From the NCBI GenBank assembly GCA_003512175.1, contig DOSP01000104.1, positions 3,940 through 23,301 on the forward strand: DNA of 19,362 nt. The letters run 5' to 3'. Positions 11,977-19,362 of the stretch are shown here, in pieces. The stretch is from Candidatus Kerfeldbacteria bacterium. Its GTDB lineage: Bacteria > Patescibacteriota > Patescibacteriia > UBA9570. Position numbers and translations under genes: made by a program. Below the pieces are notes generated by a model, which made no database searches, was not told the DNA's origin, and saw nothing but the letters and a program-made list of their open reading frames with translations. Each line of letters begins with the position of its first letter. Within the stretch, counting starts at the first letter, position 1.

Positions 11977-14770
11977 AACCGCTGTGAAAAAACTATTCAT
12001 TCTACCCGTTCGATCGTTGGCATTGATTAGTGTGGCAGTGTTCGTTAGTTTCAGTGTTGCCCTACCAGTTCAAGCCAGCTGGTTTGACAGTGGTATCGAA
12101 AAGGTAAGGGATGTGGTACTTACTCTGCTGTCGTGGTTGTTGTATTACCTCGGTATCGTGCTGTATGGTTGGTTGGCCACCATGGCTACCAAGTTGTTGG
12201 TGTATGTGGCGCAGCTGAACAATTTCACCGATTTACCGGTTATTATTGAGGCCTGGTCGGTAGTGCGAGATCTTGCCAACATGTTCTTTATTGTCATTTT
12301 GTTGGTGATTGCCTTTGGGACATTGTTCCGCATTGAAGCCTATTCCTGGAAAAAATTGCTGCCGAAAATGGTGTTAGCCGCTATTTTAGTGAATTATTCT
12401 CGAGCCATTTGTGGTTTTATTGTGGATGCGTCACAGGTGGTGATGCTCACCTTTGTGGCCGCCATTGAAGATGCTGCTACCGTAGGTATGGTTGAAGCCT
12501 TTCAGCTGAATAAGATCTTGCAGTTTGAAAGCAAGCTTGATCCCACTACCGGTACAGAGGTACAGGGTTCTACCGAACGGTTTGTGGCACTCCTAGCCGC
12601 CGGTGGCATGTTAGTGACCATGTTCATTGTGCAAATGGTGTATGTGGTGGTGTTAGTTGGCCGCTTAGTGATGATTTGGTTTTTAACCGTGTTATCTCCG
12701 TTGGCCTTTGCCTCAAGCGTGCTTCCGCAAACCGAAAAGTTTTCCAGCCAGTGGTGGGAAATGTTTACCCGCTATGTGATTGTTGGCCCATTGTGCATGT
12801 TCTTTTTATGGCTTGGTATGTTTATTGCCGCCAAATCGGTCGATTCCGGTGGTTTAGGCAGCGTGGCGGCTACGGAAGCCGTGCAAGACATAGCGGTGAA
12901 GGATGCGCAAGCAGGTGGTGCCGGTGCCTTAAACACCACGCTCATTGCCGGATTCGTTATTGCCACCATGATGCTGATGGCCGGTATGCAAATGGCCCAA
13001 CAAAACGCCAGCGAGTTAGGCGGCGCCATTAGTAAAGTGCAAGGCATCAGTAAATTTGCCCTCAAAGCCGCACCGGTAGTAGCTGGAGTAATAGGAGGCG
13101 CAGCTATTGCCAATCGAGCTGATCGGCTATATCAGGCTACCGGATATGATTTAAACATGCGTCGGAATTGGGATAGAATTAAACATAAACGAGAAGATAT
13201 TAAACGTAAACGGGTAGTGGAAGGGTATACCAAAGCCTTTTCCGGTGCGCAAAAAGGTAACTTCGTGAAAGGCTGGTTAGGGGCCTCCGATTTTGCCTAT
13301 GAGCAGTATACTCCGGTGATGGGTAAGCAAGGCGTCTGGGGCAAAGGCACCCGCGGCATGCTCACCCGCTGGCGCGGTAATCAAAAATTTAAGGAAGCCG
13401 GCGCAGAAATTGGCGTTATGGAAGATCAGGCTAGTAAAACAGAAAAAGAATTGAAGGAGACGAAATCCACTTTACAAAATGAGTGGACAACAGTGGAAGA
13501 TCGTGATCGGCGCGTGAAAGAAAATAAAGCCAGTCAGCAGGCAGTAGCCGGTGCATCCAATAATGGGTCAGGTTGGAACATGACAACGGGCAGCGAAACA
13601 GCCACTATGGCGCAAAATTTGTTGACACAATTACAGGAGGAACGTTCCAAAACCACCGATGTCAACCAAGCCAGAAAATTAACGGAAGAAATTGATGCCT
13701 TAAAGGAAGCAACTAATCAGGATGGTGAAGTAAATATTCGCCTGGCGGGAAATTTGGAAAGCAAATTAGGCAAAGCCAAACGTGATCGCTATAAAGAATT
13801 AATGGGCGAAGGTACAGACTTGAAAGGACTCAAAGTCAAAGCCAGCCAAGAAGAACTGGATAACTTCATCAAAGCCGAAACGGGTGGCCAGCAAGCAGCC
13901 TTGGATAAAATGAAGGGAGCTATTCGGGATAAGAAAAAAGAGGTAGCCGATCATTATGCACCGGTGATTGATTACGAAGGTTCCCAAGCCACTGAAGAGG
14001 CTTTGGCGCTGGAACGAAAAAAATATGCCGGTGAAGAAAACGAAGATGTTTTGAAAGAATTGCTGCAAGCCAAATTGCATGAAAAAGATGGAGCCGCTGC
14101 CTTGGGTGTAATTCAACAAGCTGCCTCGGTAGGGCACTTGAATGAAATGATGGATGCTGTGGGATTATCAGAAAACTTTGATGGCATGCAAGAATTAGCT
14201 AAAATGATTCAAGAAAAAACCGGGGTGGGGGAGCAGATGGTGTTAGCCGCTTTTGATCAAGCCTCGAAATCAGCCAAGCATATTAACCACTGGGCCTATG
14301 CCGAAGCGGTCACGCAACGTAATGGTTCGTATCAATGGCGTGGTGATGAAGAACATCGTGAACGGCGCTATGTGGAAATGTCTAAAGCCGGTATGAGTAA
14401 TATTGCTCGTTCTGGTAATCGTTTAGCGTATGGTGGCTATAAGATGGTGAATGGTGAACAGCAATGGGAACCAGATCCGGCCGCGATGGCCTTACTGGTA
14501 CAGCAATTACCTCGGTTGGTGGATACGGCCAAAAAAGGTATGCTCAATAATAGCGCTGGTGAACACTTTTTTACAAAAAATTCTGGCAAATACGGTAAAG
14601 AGCTGGAAGCGTTAGTTGATGCCACCTTTGGTGCGGCCTCAACTCAAGCTCGTGAGGCTAAAGAAGCCATCAAATATTGGAAGGACGCTACCTCGGCCCA
14701 GAATCGTGTGGAAGGTGATCTCTACGGCATTGCCGAAAAAGTTGCTGCAGAACATCGTAAAGCCGCCTAA
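11963..14770 (+). CDS. VirB6/TrbL-like polytopic membrane protein of a T4SS, with long helical C-terminal tail
   Basis: 935 residues. The N terminus is a signal peptide: basic residues to 10, a hydrophobic core 19-34 and a likely cut after VQA (A38/S39). Hydrophobic segments follow at about 51-80, 104-121, 133-168, 206-254 (probably two), 269-290 and 326-344, then a small hydrophobic Gly/Ala-rich stretch at 368-382. This is the layout of VirB6/TrbL inner-membrane channel proteins. Motifs such as WFLTVLSPLAFA and WWEMFTRYVI are those I associate with this family in Patescibacteria and Gram-positive elements. From about 385 to 935 the protein is hydrophilic and helical, with likely coiled coils at about 480-530 and 552-587. 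VirB6 proteins are usually near 300 residues, so the tail is a large extension, probably on the cytoplasmic side. It begins inside the giant gene and ends 14 nt before the next gene. Confidence 0.75.
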   Translation: MRQIKTAVKKLFILPVRSLALISVAVFVSFSVALPVQASWFDSGIEKVRDVVLTLLSWLLYYLGIVLYGWLATMATKLLVYVAQLNNFTDLPVIIEAWSVVRDLANMFFIVILLVIAFGTLFRIEAYSWKKLLPKMVLAAILVNYSRAICGFIVDASQVVMLTFVAAIEDAATVGMVEAFQLNKILQFESKLDPTTGTEVQGSTERFVALLAAGGMLVTMFIVQMVYVVVLVGRLVMIWFLTVLSPLAFASSVLPQTEKFSSQWWEMFTRYVIVGPLCMFFLWLGMFIAAKSVDSGGLGSVAATEAVQDIAVKDAQAGGAGALNTTLIAGFVIATMMLMAGMQMAQQNASELGGAISKVQGISKFALKAAPVVAGVIGGAAIANRADRLYQATGYDLNMRRNWDRIKHKREDIKRKRVVEGYTKAFSGAQKGNFVKGWLGASDFAYEQYTPVMGKQGVWGKGTRGMLTRWRGNQKFKEAGAEIGVMEDQASKTEKELKETKSTLQNEWTTVEDRDRRVKENKASQQAVAGASNNGSGWNMTTGSETATMAQNLLTQLQEERSKTTDVNQARKLTEEIDALKEATNQDGEVNIRLAGNLESKLGKAKRDRYKELMGEGTDLKGLKVKASQEELDNFIKAETGGQQAALDKMKGAIRDKKKEVADHYAPVIDYEGSQATEEALALERKKYAGEENEDVLKELLQAKLHEKDGAAALGVIQQAASVGHLNEMMDAVGLSENFDGMQELAKMIQEKTGVGEQMVLAAFDQASKSAKHINHWAYAEAVTQRNGSYQWRGDEEHRERRYVEMSKAGMSNIARSGNRLAYGGYKMVNGEQQWEPDPAAMALLVQQLPRLVDTAKKGMLNNSAGEHFFTKNSGKYGKELEALVDATFGAASTQAREAKEAIKYWKDATSAQNRVEGDLYGIAEKVAAEHRKAA

Positions 14771-14784
14771 TTATCCTGATACGT

Positions 14785-16593
14785 ATGCCTACCAAATTTC
14801 CTGAGCACCACTTCACTATCATCGACTTAACGGATACCGATATCTACGCGGCCGTCGTGCGATATTGGCATCAGCAGATTGTGGCTGAAAATATTGAGCG
14901 GTTGTTACGTGATAGTCTGTTCACGCAACAATGGTTAGGCCGTAATCCGGGTTTTAAGATGAGCTACCCAGACCGATTCGCTGAAATCAACCTGCTGTTG
15001 CAAGAAACTGGCTGGATCACGTTGCCGGCACATACCACCTTCGAACAAACGTTACCGTTATTTCAGTCGGGCATCACCGCTTTGTTGAACTTACAAAAGC
15101 GGCATGAGATACCAAACGACAATTATGATCTGGTAGAGCTGTGCTTAACTGAACGGCTCCGTGAACGCCTAGTGAATATTAACTTGTTCAAAGAGCGCGA
15201 TCCGTTCAAAAAACAGTTGGTCGATGCTCTTTTGCAAAACGAAGAAGTCATTACGACCGCAGAGTTTTTCCGAGCAATCAAACAAGCCAAAGGCACAATC
15301 AAAAATTGGTTTGCGGAGTATTTGGAATTTATGGCCAGCGAAGAGTTGATGAAAAGTCGGCATGAGGCTTTTTTTGAAAGAAATGACAATGCTACTAAGC
15401 TATCCGCCGACGAGAAAAAACATTTGCGCTTATTATTTCAGGTGTATCATCAATTGAAAATTTCCTCTACCAAACAGTACGGTATTGAAGAAGAGGTGGC
15501 CATTGATACTGATGATGGCAAGACGGGTAAGATTATTTATGGTACAGTAGTCATGGACGATGAAAAACTCAAACAGCAACTGCAGGGTATTATGAAAACC
15601 TATAAAAAATTGGCGAGCGAGCAAAGCTGGCGCGACCCGCACTATCTGCATGACCTGGAGCCACGGGCTGGGGTAGCAGCCGTTACTGCGAAAACATCTC
15701 TCAACTTTAAGCCAGATACGGCCACTGGCCCAGATATTTCCGCCACCAAGGGGCCTGACCATTTTACTGAGCAAGATGAAGCGGAAGTGCAACTGCATAG
15801 CGGCGGTGTGATCGCCAGTGCTACAACGAACTATGACCAAGTGGTGGCAGATCTCAAGAGTCAGCTCGAGTTAACTTTCCAAACGCCAGAGCAAGATAAA
15901 CGGTTTGGTGAGTTGGTGGTATCTGTGTTGCGCGGTTTACGGGACACCATGGAACTGAAACAATATTTGATTGATTTGCAATTTCCTTCTGCTGACATTG
16001 AGGCCATTATTTCGAGCGTGGAACAACATGTGGCACCGCGGAAACGTACCAAAACTGGTGCCGCCCCAAAATTAGCCAATAAGCCAACGCTGGCGCAAAT
16101 CAAACAGCAGCCCGTTGTTGGGCAGCCTGCCGTAGGGGTAATTCGTGAATTACCCCAACAGCCCATTACGCCAAAGGTAGAGCCCACCAAATCATTTCTG
16201 CCCAAACTGAAACGCTCCCGCACGCAGCGGCGCCCCATGGTGGATGATGTGAAACTGCAACCATCCATGGTGATGGGCCCCATTGATGAATTACGAGAGA
16301 TGAACACCATCGAGTTCCGGCGGATATCGGCTGATCCGGTACAAGCAGCTGCCCGGATTCATGATCAGATTACATTGTTAGCGGAAGAATCCATTGCCAA
16401 AGAAGCCGAGGGGATTGATGCCTTCAAACAATCACCATTGAATAAACTGTATCTGGAATTAGGCAACGAATCCATTGGCAGCGGTAAAGCGGTGACTGAT
16501 CTCATTACCGAACGAGAGGCTAAAGGTACTCCAACTTTATCCGTGGCGGAATTTAACGCCATTACCGATTTAAATAAGCGTTTACGCTTTTAA
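14785..16593 (+). CDS. Conserved hypothetical protein of T4SS-like operon
   Basis: 602 residues, with no signal peptide or membrane segment, so probably cytoplasmic. Residues 1-230 are mostly helical and open with HHFTIIDLTDTDIYAAVVRYWHQ. A second helical part lies at about 350-430. A Pro/Lys/Gln-rich linker covers about 430-485, then a block at 484-512 with key string RPMVDDVKLQ and GPIDELREM, and a short helical C terminus. I recall VDDVK plus GPI/VDEL plus FRRL strings in proteins encoded next to PrgI and VirB4 in Patescibacteria, so this is likely an operon-specific accessory factor. No catalytic motif is visible. The start at 14785 is the first ATG after the previous stop, 14 nt away, with no Shine-Dalgarno sequence. 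Function unknown; an adaptor to the VirB4 motor or the VirB6-like tail is a guess. Confidence 0.7.
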   Translation: MPTKFPEHHFTIIDLTDTDIYAAVVRYWHQQIVAENIERLLRDSLFTQQWLGRNPGFKMSYPDRFAEINLLLQETGWITLPAHTTFEQTLPLFQSGITALLNLQKRHEIPNDNYDLVELCLTERLRERLVNINLFKERDPFKKQLVDALLQNEEVITTAEFFRAIKQAKGTIKNWFAEYLEFMASEELMKSRHEAFFERNDNATKLSADEKKHLRLLFQVYHQLKISSTKQYGIEEEVAIDTDDGKTGKIIYGTVVMDDEKLKQQLQGIMKTYKKLASEQSWRDPHYLHDLEPRAGVAAVTAKTSLNFKPDTATGPDISATKGPDHFTEQDEAEVQLHSGGVIASATTNYDQVVADLKSQLELTFQTPEQDKRFGELVVSVLRGLRDTMELKQYLIDLQFPSADIEAIISSVEQHVAPRKRTKTGAAPKLANKPTLAQIKQQPVVGQPAVGVIRELPQQPITPKVEPTKSFLPKLKRSRTQRRPMVDDVKLQPSMVMGPIDELREMNTIEFRRISADPVQAAARIHDQITLLAEESIAKEAEGIDAFKQSPLNKLYLELGNESIGSGKAVTDLITEREAKGTPTLSVAEFNAITDLNKRLRF

Positions 16594-16608
16594 TTATTCT
16601 TTTTTGGC

Positions 16609-17094
16609 ATGCAATTTGTTGTTCCACAATTTATCGAGGTCGAGTCAAAAGTCATTGGACCAATTTCAGTACGGCAATTCATTATTTTGTTGGCCACAGC
16701 GGGCATTATTTTTATTTGGTACTCACTGTTTAGTACCGTGCCACTAGTCATCTTATCTCTGCCTACGCTGGGCACTGGCATTATTTTTGCCTTCGCCAAA
16801 GTCAACGGTCAACCATTTCATAATTTTGCTTTGAGTTTAATTCAAACTCTGCAACGTCCAAAACTTACTTTGTGGCAACGCCAAATCAATAAGCAAATCG
16901 TGGTGAAAATGGCGCGCAAAGATAAAAAAGATAAAGGCAAGAAACCGTTTACGCCTAAACCAGACGTATCCACCGAACATATTGCTGAATTATCCTTAAT
17001 TGTGGATACCAAGGGGCAGTACTCACCAGAAGATATTGAACGCTTACGGCAAGAACAAACGGCACAGCAGATTAAACCACCACCACGGCAATAA
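16609..17094 (+). CDS. PrgI family protein (VirB3-like T4SS membrane component)
   Basis: 161 residues. The opening MQFVVPQFIEVESKVIGPIS, followed by VRQFI, is the family signature. Two hydrophobic helices follow at about 24-41 and 44-63, then a soluble tail with a Lys-rich stretch (about 103-113). PrgI proteins are small two-helix inner-membrane proteins that occupy the VirB3 position directly before the VirB4-type ATPase in Gram-positive and Patescibacteria T4SS operons. The tail is longer than a bare VirB3 and ends with a helix rich in Gln/Arg. The gene begins 15 nt after the previous stop and ends 2 nt before the TraC-like gene. The bare family name is used here because no species-level symbol applies. 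Confidence 0.85.
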   Translation: MQFVVPQFIEVESKVIGPISVRQFIILLATAGIIFIWYSLFSTVPLVILSLPTLGTGIIFAFAKVNGQPFHNFALSLIQTLQRPKLTLWQRQINKQIVVKMARKDKKDKGKKPFTPKPDVSTEHIAELSLIVDTKGQYSPEDIERLRQEQTAQQIKPPPRQ

Positions 17095-17096
17095 CT

Positions 17097-17804
17097 ATGG
17101 CTCAAGTCACCACTGCACCGAAAAAAAAGAAAGCCTTGGCTCCACCCACCCAGCAACGGCTCTATATTGCCGAAATCAAACAAGATGTAGTGATTCTGAA
17201 AGATGGTACCTTGCGGGCAGTATTAGACGTGTCGTCGATTAACTTTGCCTTGAAAGGGGAAGATGAACAGCAAGCCATTATTCAAGGGTATGTCGGATTC
17301 CTGAATACACTCGATTTTGAAATTCAGATTGTCATTCAGTCACGTAAATTGGACATTCGTAATTACCTCACTTCATTAGAGCAGTTAGCCAAAGATCAAA
17401 CCAATGAACTACTGAAAATGCAAACTTTGGATTACCGCCAGTATATTGAAGAATTGGTCACGCTCTCAGAAATCATGGAAAAGCGTTTTCTCGTAGTTAT
17501 TCCCTATTCACCGTTTAGCAAGAAACGGAAAAACTGGTTTTCACGGGCTCAAGAAGTCATTTTTCCGGCTCGGGTAATTAAATTAGCTGATGCCAAATTT
17601 GCCAAATACTTAAAAGAGCTGGATCGACGTGTCAGTATTGTGGCGAGTGGCTTAACCTCGATTGGTTTGCAAGTCACCCAATTAGACACCCAACGGCTGA
17701 TTGAATTGTACTATCAACTGTATAACCCCACCCGCGGGTCGAATCGCAAGATGCCAGGTTTAGATAAACTGCGTCTAGAACCAGATTTGAAACAAACCAC
17801 ATGA
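17097..17804 (+). CDS. TraC-like protein, partner of the VirB4 ATPase
   Basis: 235 residues. A Lys/Pro-rich N terminus (1-20) is followed by YIAEIKQDVVILKDGTLRAV, then INFALKGEDEQQAIIQGYVG (49-68) and QIVIQSRKLDIRNYL (77-91). This is the pattern of the TraC-like domain found before VirB4 in Patescibacteria and some Firmicutes elements. Helices and a basic segment (KKRKNWFSRA) follow, with a conserved-looking LTSIGLQVTQLDTQRLIELYYQLYN end (written here as motif, about 192-215). There is no Walker motif and no membrane helix. The next gene has its own complete VirB4 N-terminal domain, so this is a separate gene and not a broken VirB4. It starts 2 nt after PrgI and ends in an ATGA overlap with VirB4. 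Confidence 0.75.
   Translation: MAQVTTAPKKKKALAPPTQQRLYIAEIKQDVVILKDGTLRAVLDVSSINFALKGEDEQQAIIQGYVGFLNTLDFEIQIVIQSRKLDIRNYLTSLEQLAKDQTNELLKMQTLDYRQYIEELVTLSEIMEKRFLVVIPYSPFSKKRKNWFSRAQEVIFPARVIKLADAKFAKYLKELDRRVSIVASGLTSIGLQVTQLDTQRLIELYYQLYNPTRGSNRKMPGLDKLRLEPDLKQTT
17801..17804 (+). promoter_or_regulatory. ATGA start-stop overlap between TraC-like and VirB4 genes
   Basis: The sequence atga at 17801-17804 holds both the ATG of the VirB4 gene and the TGA of the TraC-like gene. No Shine-Dalgarno sequence precedes it (ccagatttgaaacaaaccac). This is a typical termination-reinitiation site and suggests the two proteins are made in matched amounts. Confidence 0.7.
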
Positions 17805-19362
17805 TCGATCTCAAACAAGCCGCTGCACAAGCGCAAGCCAAACATCCTACTTCAGCCCTCAAGCCCAAAAGTAAGGCTGAATTAGCCATTGAACAGCAGC
17901 ACAAGCAGGAAGAAACCATGGCAGCCCGCGAGCTGTTAGAAGCGGCGCGGGCCTATGAAGCTGGGGTGCGCTCCATTTTAGATCTCATCGCTCCGGCGGC
18001 CTTTCAAATTAAGCCGCGCTTTGTTGATTTAGGTGGGCGATTTGCCTCCACCATGTTTGTGGTGACGTACCCCCGCTATATTGCCGTTGGTTGGTTTTCA
18101 TCGATTGTGATGATGAATGTACCATTAGATGTGGGGATGTTTTTTTACCCCGTCAAGCCAGCCGTTATTTTGAAACAACTCAAAAAGAAAGTCGGTGCCT
18201 TAGAAGCTGAACTGGTGTCTGATGCGGAAAAAGGAGCACCACGCGATCCAGTGAAAGAAACGGCCTTAAAAGATATTGAGCAATTGCGCGATAGCTTAAC
18301 CCAAGGTACCGAAAAGTTTTTTCAGTATGCTTTGTATGTCACTGTCTACGCCGATGATGAAAAAAATCTGGAAGATTTAATGGATAAGTTAGATTCCGAG
18401 TTTGGTTCCAAATTAGTAGTGGCTAAACGGGTGTTTTATCAGGCTGAACAAGGCTTTAATTCCACCATGCCACTGGCCAATGACGAAGTACAAGTGTATT
18501 TCAATATGAATTCTTCACCCTGCGCCTCATCGTTCCCCTTTATTTCAGCTGAATTGACTACTGATAACGGTATTCTCTACGGGATTAACCGGCATAACAA
18601 CAGTTTAATTCTGTTTGATCGGTTCAAGCTGCAGAATGCCAATGCTGTGGTGTTTGCTACGTCTGGTGCTGGTAAAAGTTTTACCGTAAAGTTAGAAGTA
18701 CTGCGCAGTCTAATGATGGGCACGGAAGTGATTATTATTGATCCAGAGAATGAGTATAAATTTTTGTCCGATTCCGTGGGTGGCACCTTCATCAATATCT
18801 CCTTAAACTCTGATGCCAAAATTAACCCGTTTGATTTACCCCGACCAGTGGGTGGGGCAGATCGTCCAGCCGACATTATTCGATCGGCGGTTATCACCAT
18901 TAAGGGTTTGCTGCGCATCATGCTTGGTAAAATTACAGCGGCAGAAGATTCTATCTTAGATCGTGCCCTGATTGAGACCTACGCCAAAAAAGATATTACC
19001 GCCGATGCAGATTTATCCAAGGTGGAAGCACCGGTGTTAAAAGATTTTCAATCGATTTTGGAAGGCTTTGACGGCAGTAAAGATTTGGTCTTACGTCTGA
19101 AAAAATATACCGAAGGTACCTTTGCCGGTATGTTCGAAAGCCCCACGAACATTGATATGAATAATCAATTGGTGGTATTCTCGGTGCGGGACCTAGAAGA
19201 CGAACTGCGGCCAATTGGTGTCTATACCATCGTCAACTACATCTGGAACATCGTTCGGTCGAAATTAAAAAAACGGATTTTGGTGATTGATGAAGCCTGG
19301 TGGTTAATGCAGAATGAAGATTCCGCCAAATTCATTTTTGCCCTCGTCAAACGCTGCCGGAA
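17801..19362 (+). CDS. VirB4-type T4SS ATPase (3'-partial)
   Basis: 520 complete codons are visible from the ATG at 17801, and the frame is still open at the window edge. The N-terminal VirB4 domain shows a helical Ala/Lys-rich leader (1-55), then FVDLGGRF and VTYPRYIAVGWFSS (88-101), the P-R-x(4)-GW signature, and VGMFFYPVK. The ATPase domain has Walker A ATSGAGKS at residues 286-293 (nt 18656-18679), with Ala in place of the first Gly, then EVIIIDPENEYK. Walker B is ILVIDEAWWLM, with D497 and E498 (near nt 19289-19294). These mark a VirB4/TraC hexameric motor that drives pilus assembly or substrate transfer at the inner membrane. Usual length is about 600-800 residues, so the missing part is modest. 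The upstream TraC-like and PrgI genes support the call. Confidence 0.92.
   Translation, partial: MIDLKQAAAQAQAKHPTSALKPKSKAELAIEQQHKQEETMAARELLEAARAYEAGVRSILDLIAPAAFQIKPRFVDLGGRFASTMFVVTYPRYIAVGWFSSIVMMNVPLDVGMFFYPVKPAVILKQLKKKVGALEAELVSDAEKGAPRDPVKETALKDIEQLRDSLTQGTEKFFQYALYVTVYADDEKNLEDLMDKLDSEFGSKLVVAKRVFYQAEQGFNSTMPLANDEVQVYFNMNSSPCASSFPFISAELTTDNGILYGINRHNNSLILFDRFKLQNANAVVFATSGAGKSFTVKLEVLRSLMMGTEVIIIDPENEYKFLSDSVGGTFINISLNSDAKINPFDLPRPVGGADRPADIIRSAVITIKGLLRIMLGKITAAEDSILDRALIETYAKKDITADADLSKVEAPVLKDFQSILEGFDGSKDLVLRLKKYTEGTFAGMFESPTNIDMNNQLVVFSVRDLEDELRPIGVYTIVNYIWNIVRSKLKKRILVIDEAWWLMQNEDSAKFIFALVKRCR

Noticed and set aside
16576..16605. Possible intrinsic terminator: AAGCG-TTTA-CGCTT hairpin followed by a six-T run
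   Set aside because: The stem is only 5 bp, overlaps the end of the coding region, and the T-run begins 10 nt after the stem. The next gene starts 4 nt later and clearly belongs to the same operon.
17097..19362. A frameshifted or split VirB4 gene
   Set aside because: The second protein has a complete VirB4 N-terminal domain with the P-R-x4-GW signature, and the first is a self-contained TraC-like protein. The ATGA overlap looks like designed coupling.
1..19362. Integrated conjugative element or plasmid
   Set aside because: No relaxase, VirD4 coupling protein, integrase, origin or attachment site is visible. Patescibacteria chromosomes commonly carry such T4SS-like clusters, so mobility is not supported by this window.

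Overview
The window reads as part of one tightly packed plus-strand operon from a Candidate Phyla Radiation (Patescibacteria) genome. It holds a giant Cys/Asp-rich surface protein followed directly by type IV secretion-related genes: a VirB6/TrbL-like membrane protein, a conserved unknown protein, a PrgI-family protein, a TraC-like protein and a VirB4-type ATPase. The lineage call rests on this gene order, on protein motifs I recall from Patescibacteria, and on the lack of Shine-Dalgarno sequences at all five visible starts. It is inference, not a marker-gene result. TGA is used as a stop (17802-17804) and does not occur in frame elsewhere, so the recoded Gracilibacteria/Absconditabacteria type code is unlikely.

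Layout. Positions 1-11976 hold one uninterrupted reading frame, open at the left edge, with more than 3,990 visible residues. It is a mosaic extracellular protein with about 160 cysteines, several calcium-loop motifs, four jelly-roll-like modules, a von Willebrand A (VWA) domain nested inside the fourth module, one hydrophobic hairpin and a C-terminal PKD-like domain. Positions 11963-14770 encode a polytopic VirB6/TrbL-like protein with a signal peptide and a long helical tail. Positions 14785-16593 encode a soluble protein of unknown function. Positions 16609-17094 encode PrgI, 17097-17804 the TraC-like protein, and 17801 to the right edge the VirB4-type ATPase, whose frame is still open at 19362.

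How they may work together. VirB4 would power a conjugation-like machine, PrgI (VirB3-like) would tie it to the membrane, and the VirB6-like protein would form the inner-membrane platform. The giant protein overlaps the VirB6-like gene by 14 nt, so it is probably made together with the machine. Its VWA-in-beta-sandwich design, jelly-rolls, disulfides and calcium loops fit a contact or adhesion component at the cell surface. No relaxase, VirD4 coupling protein or pilin lies in the window, so DNA transfer cannot be claimed. There is no intergenic gap longer than 15 nt, and no RNA gene, IS element, CRISPR array or convincing terminator was found. The operon promoter must lie upstream of the window.
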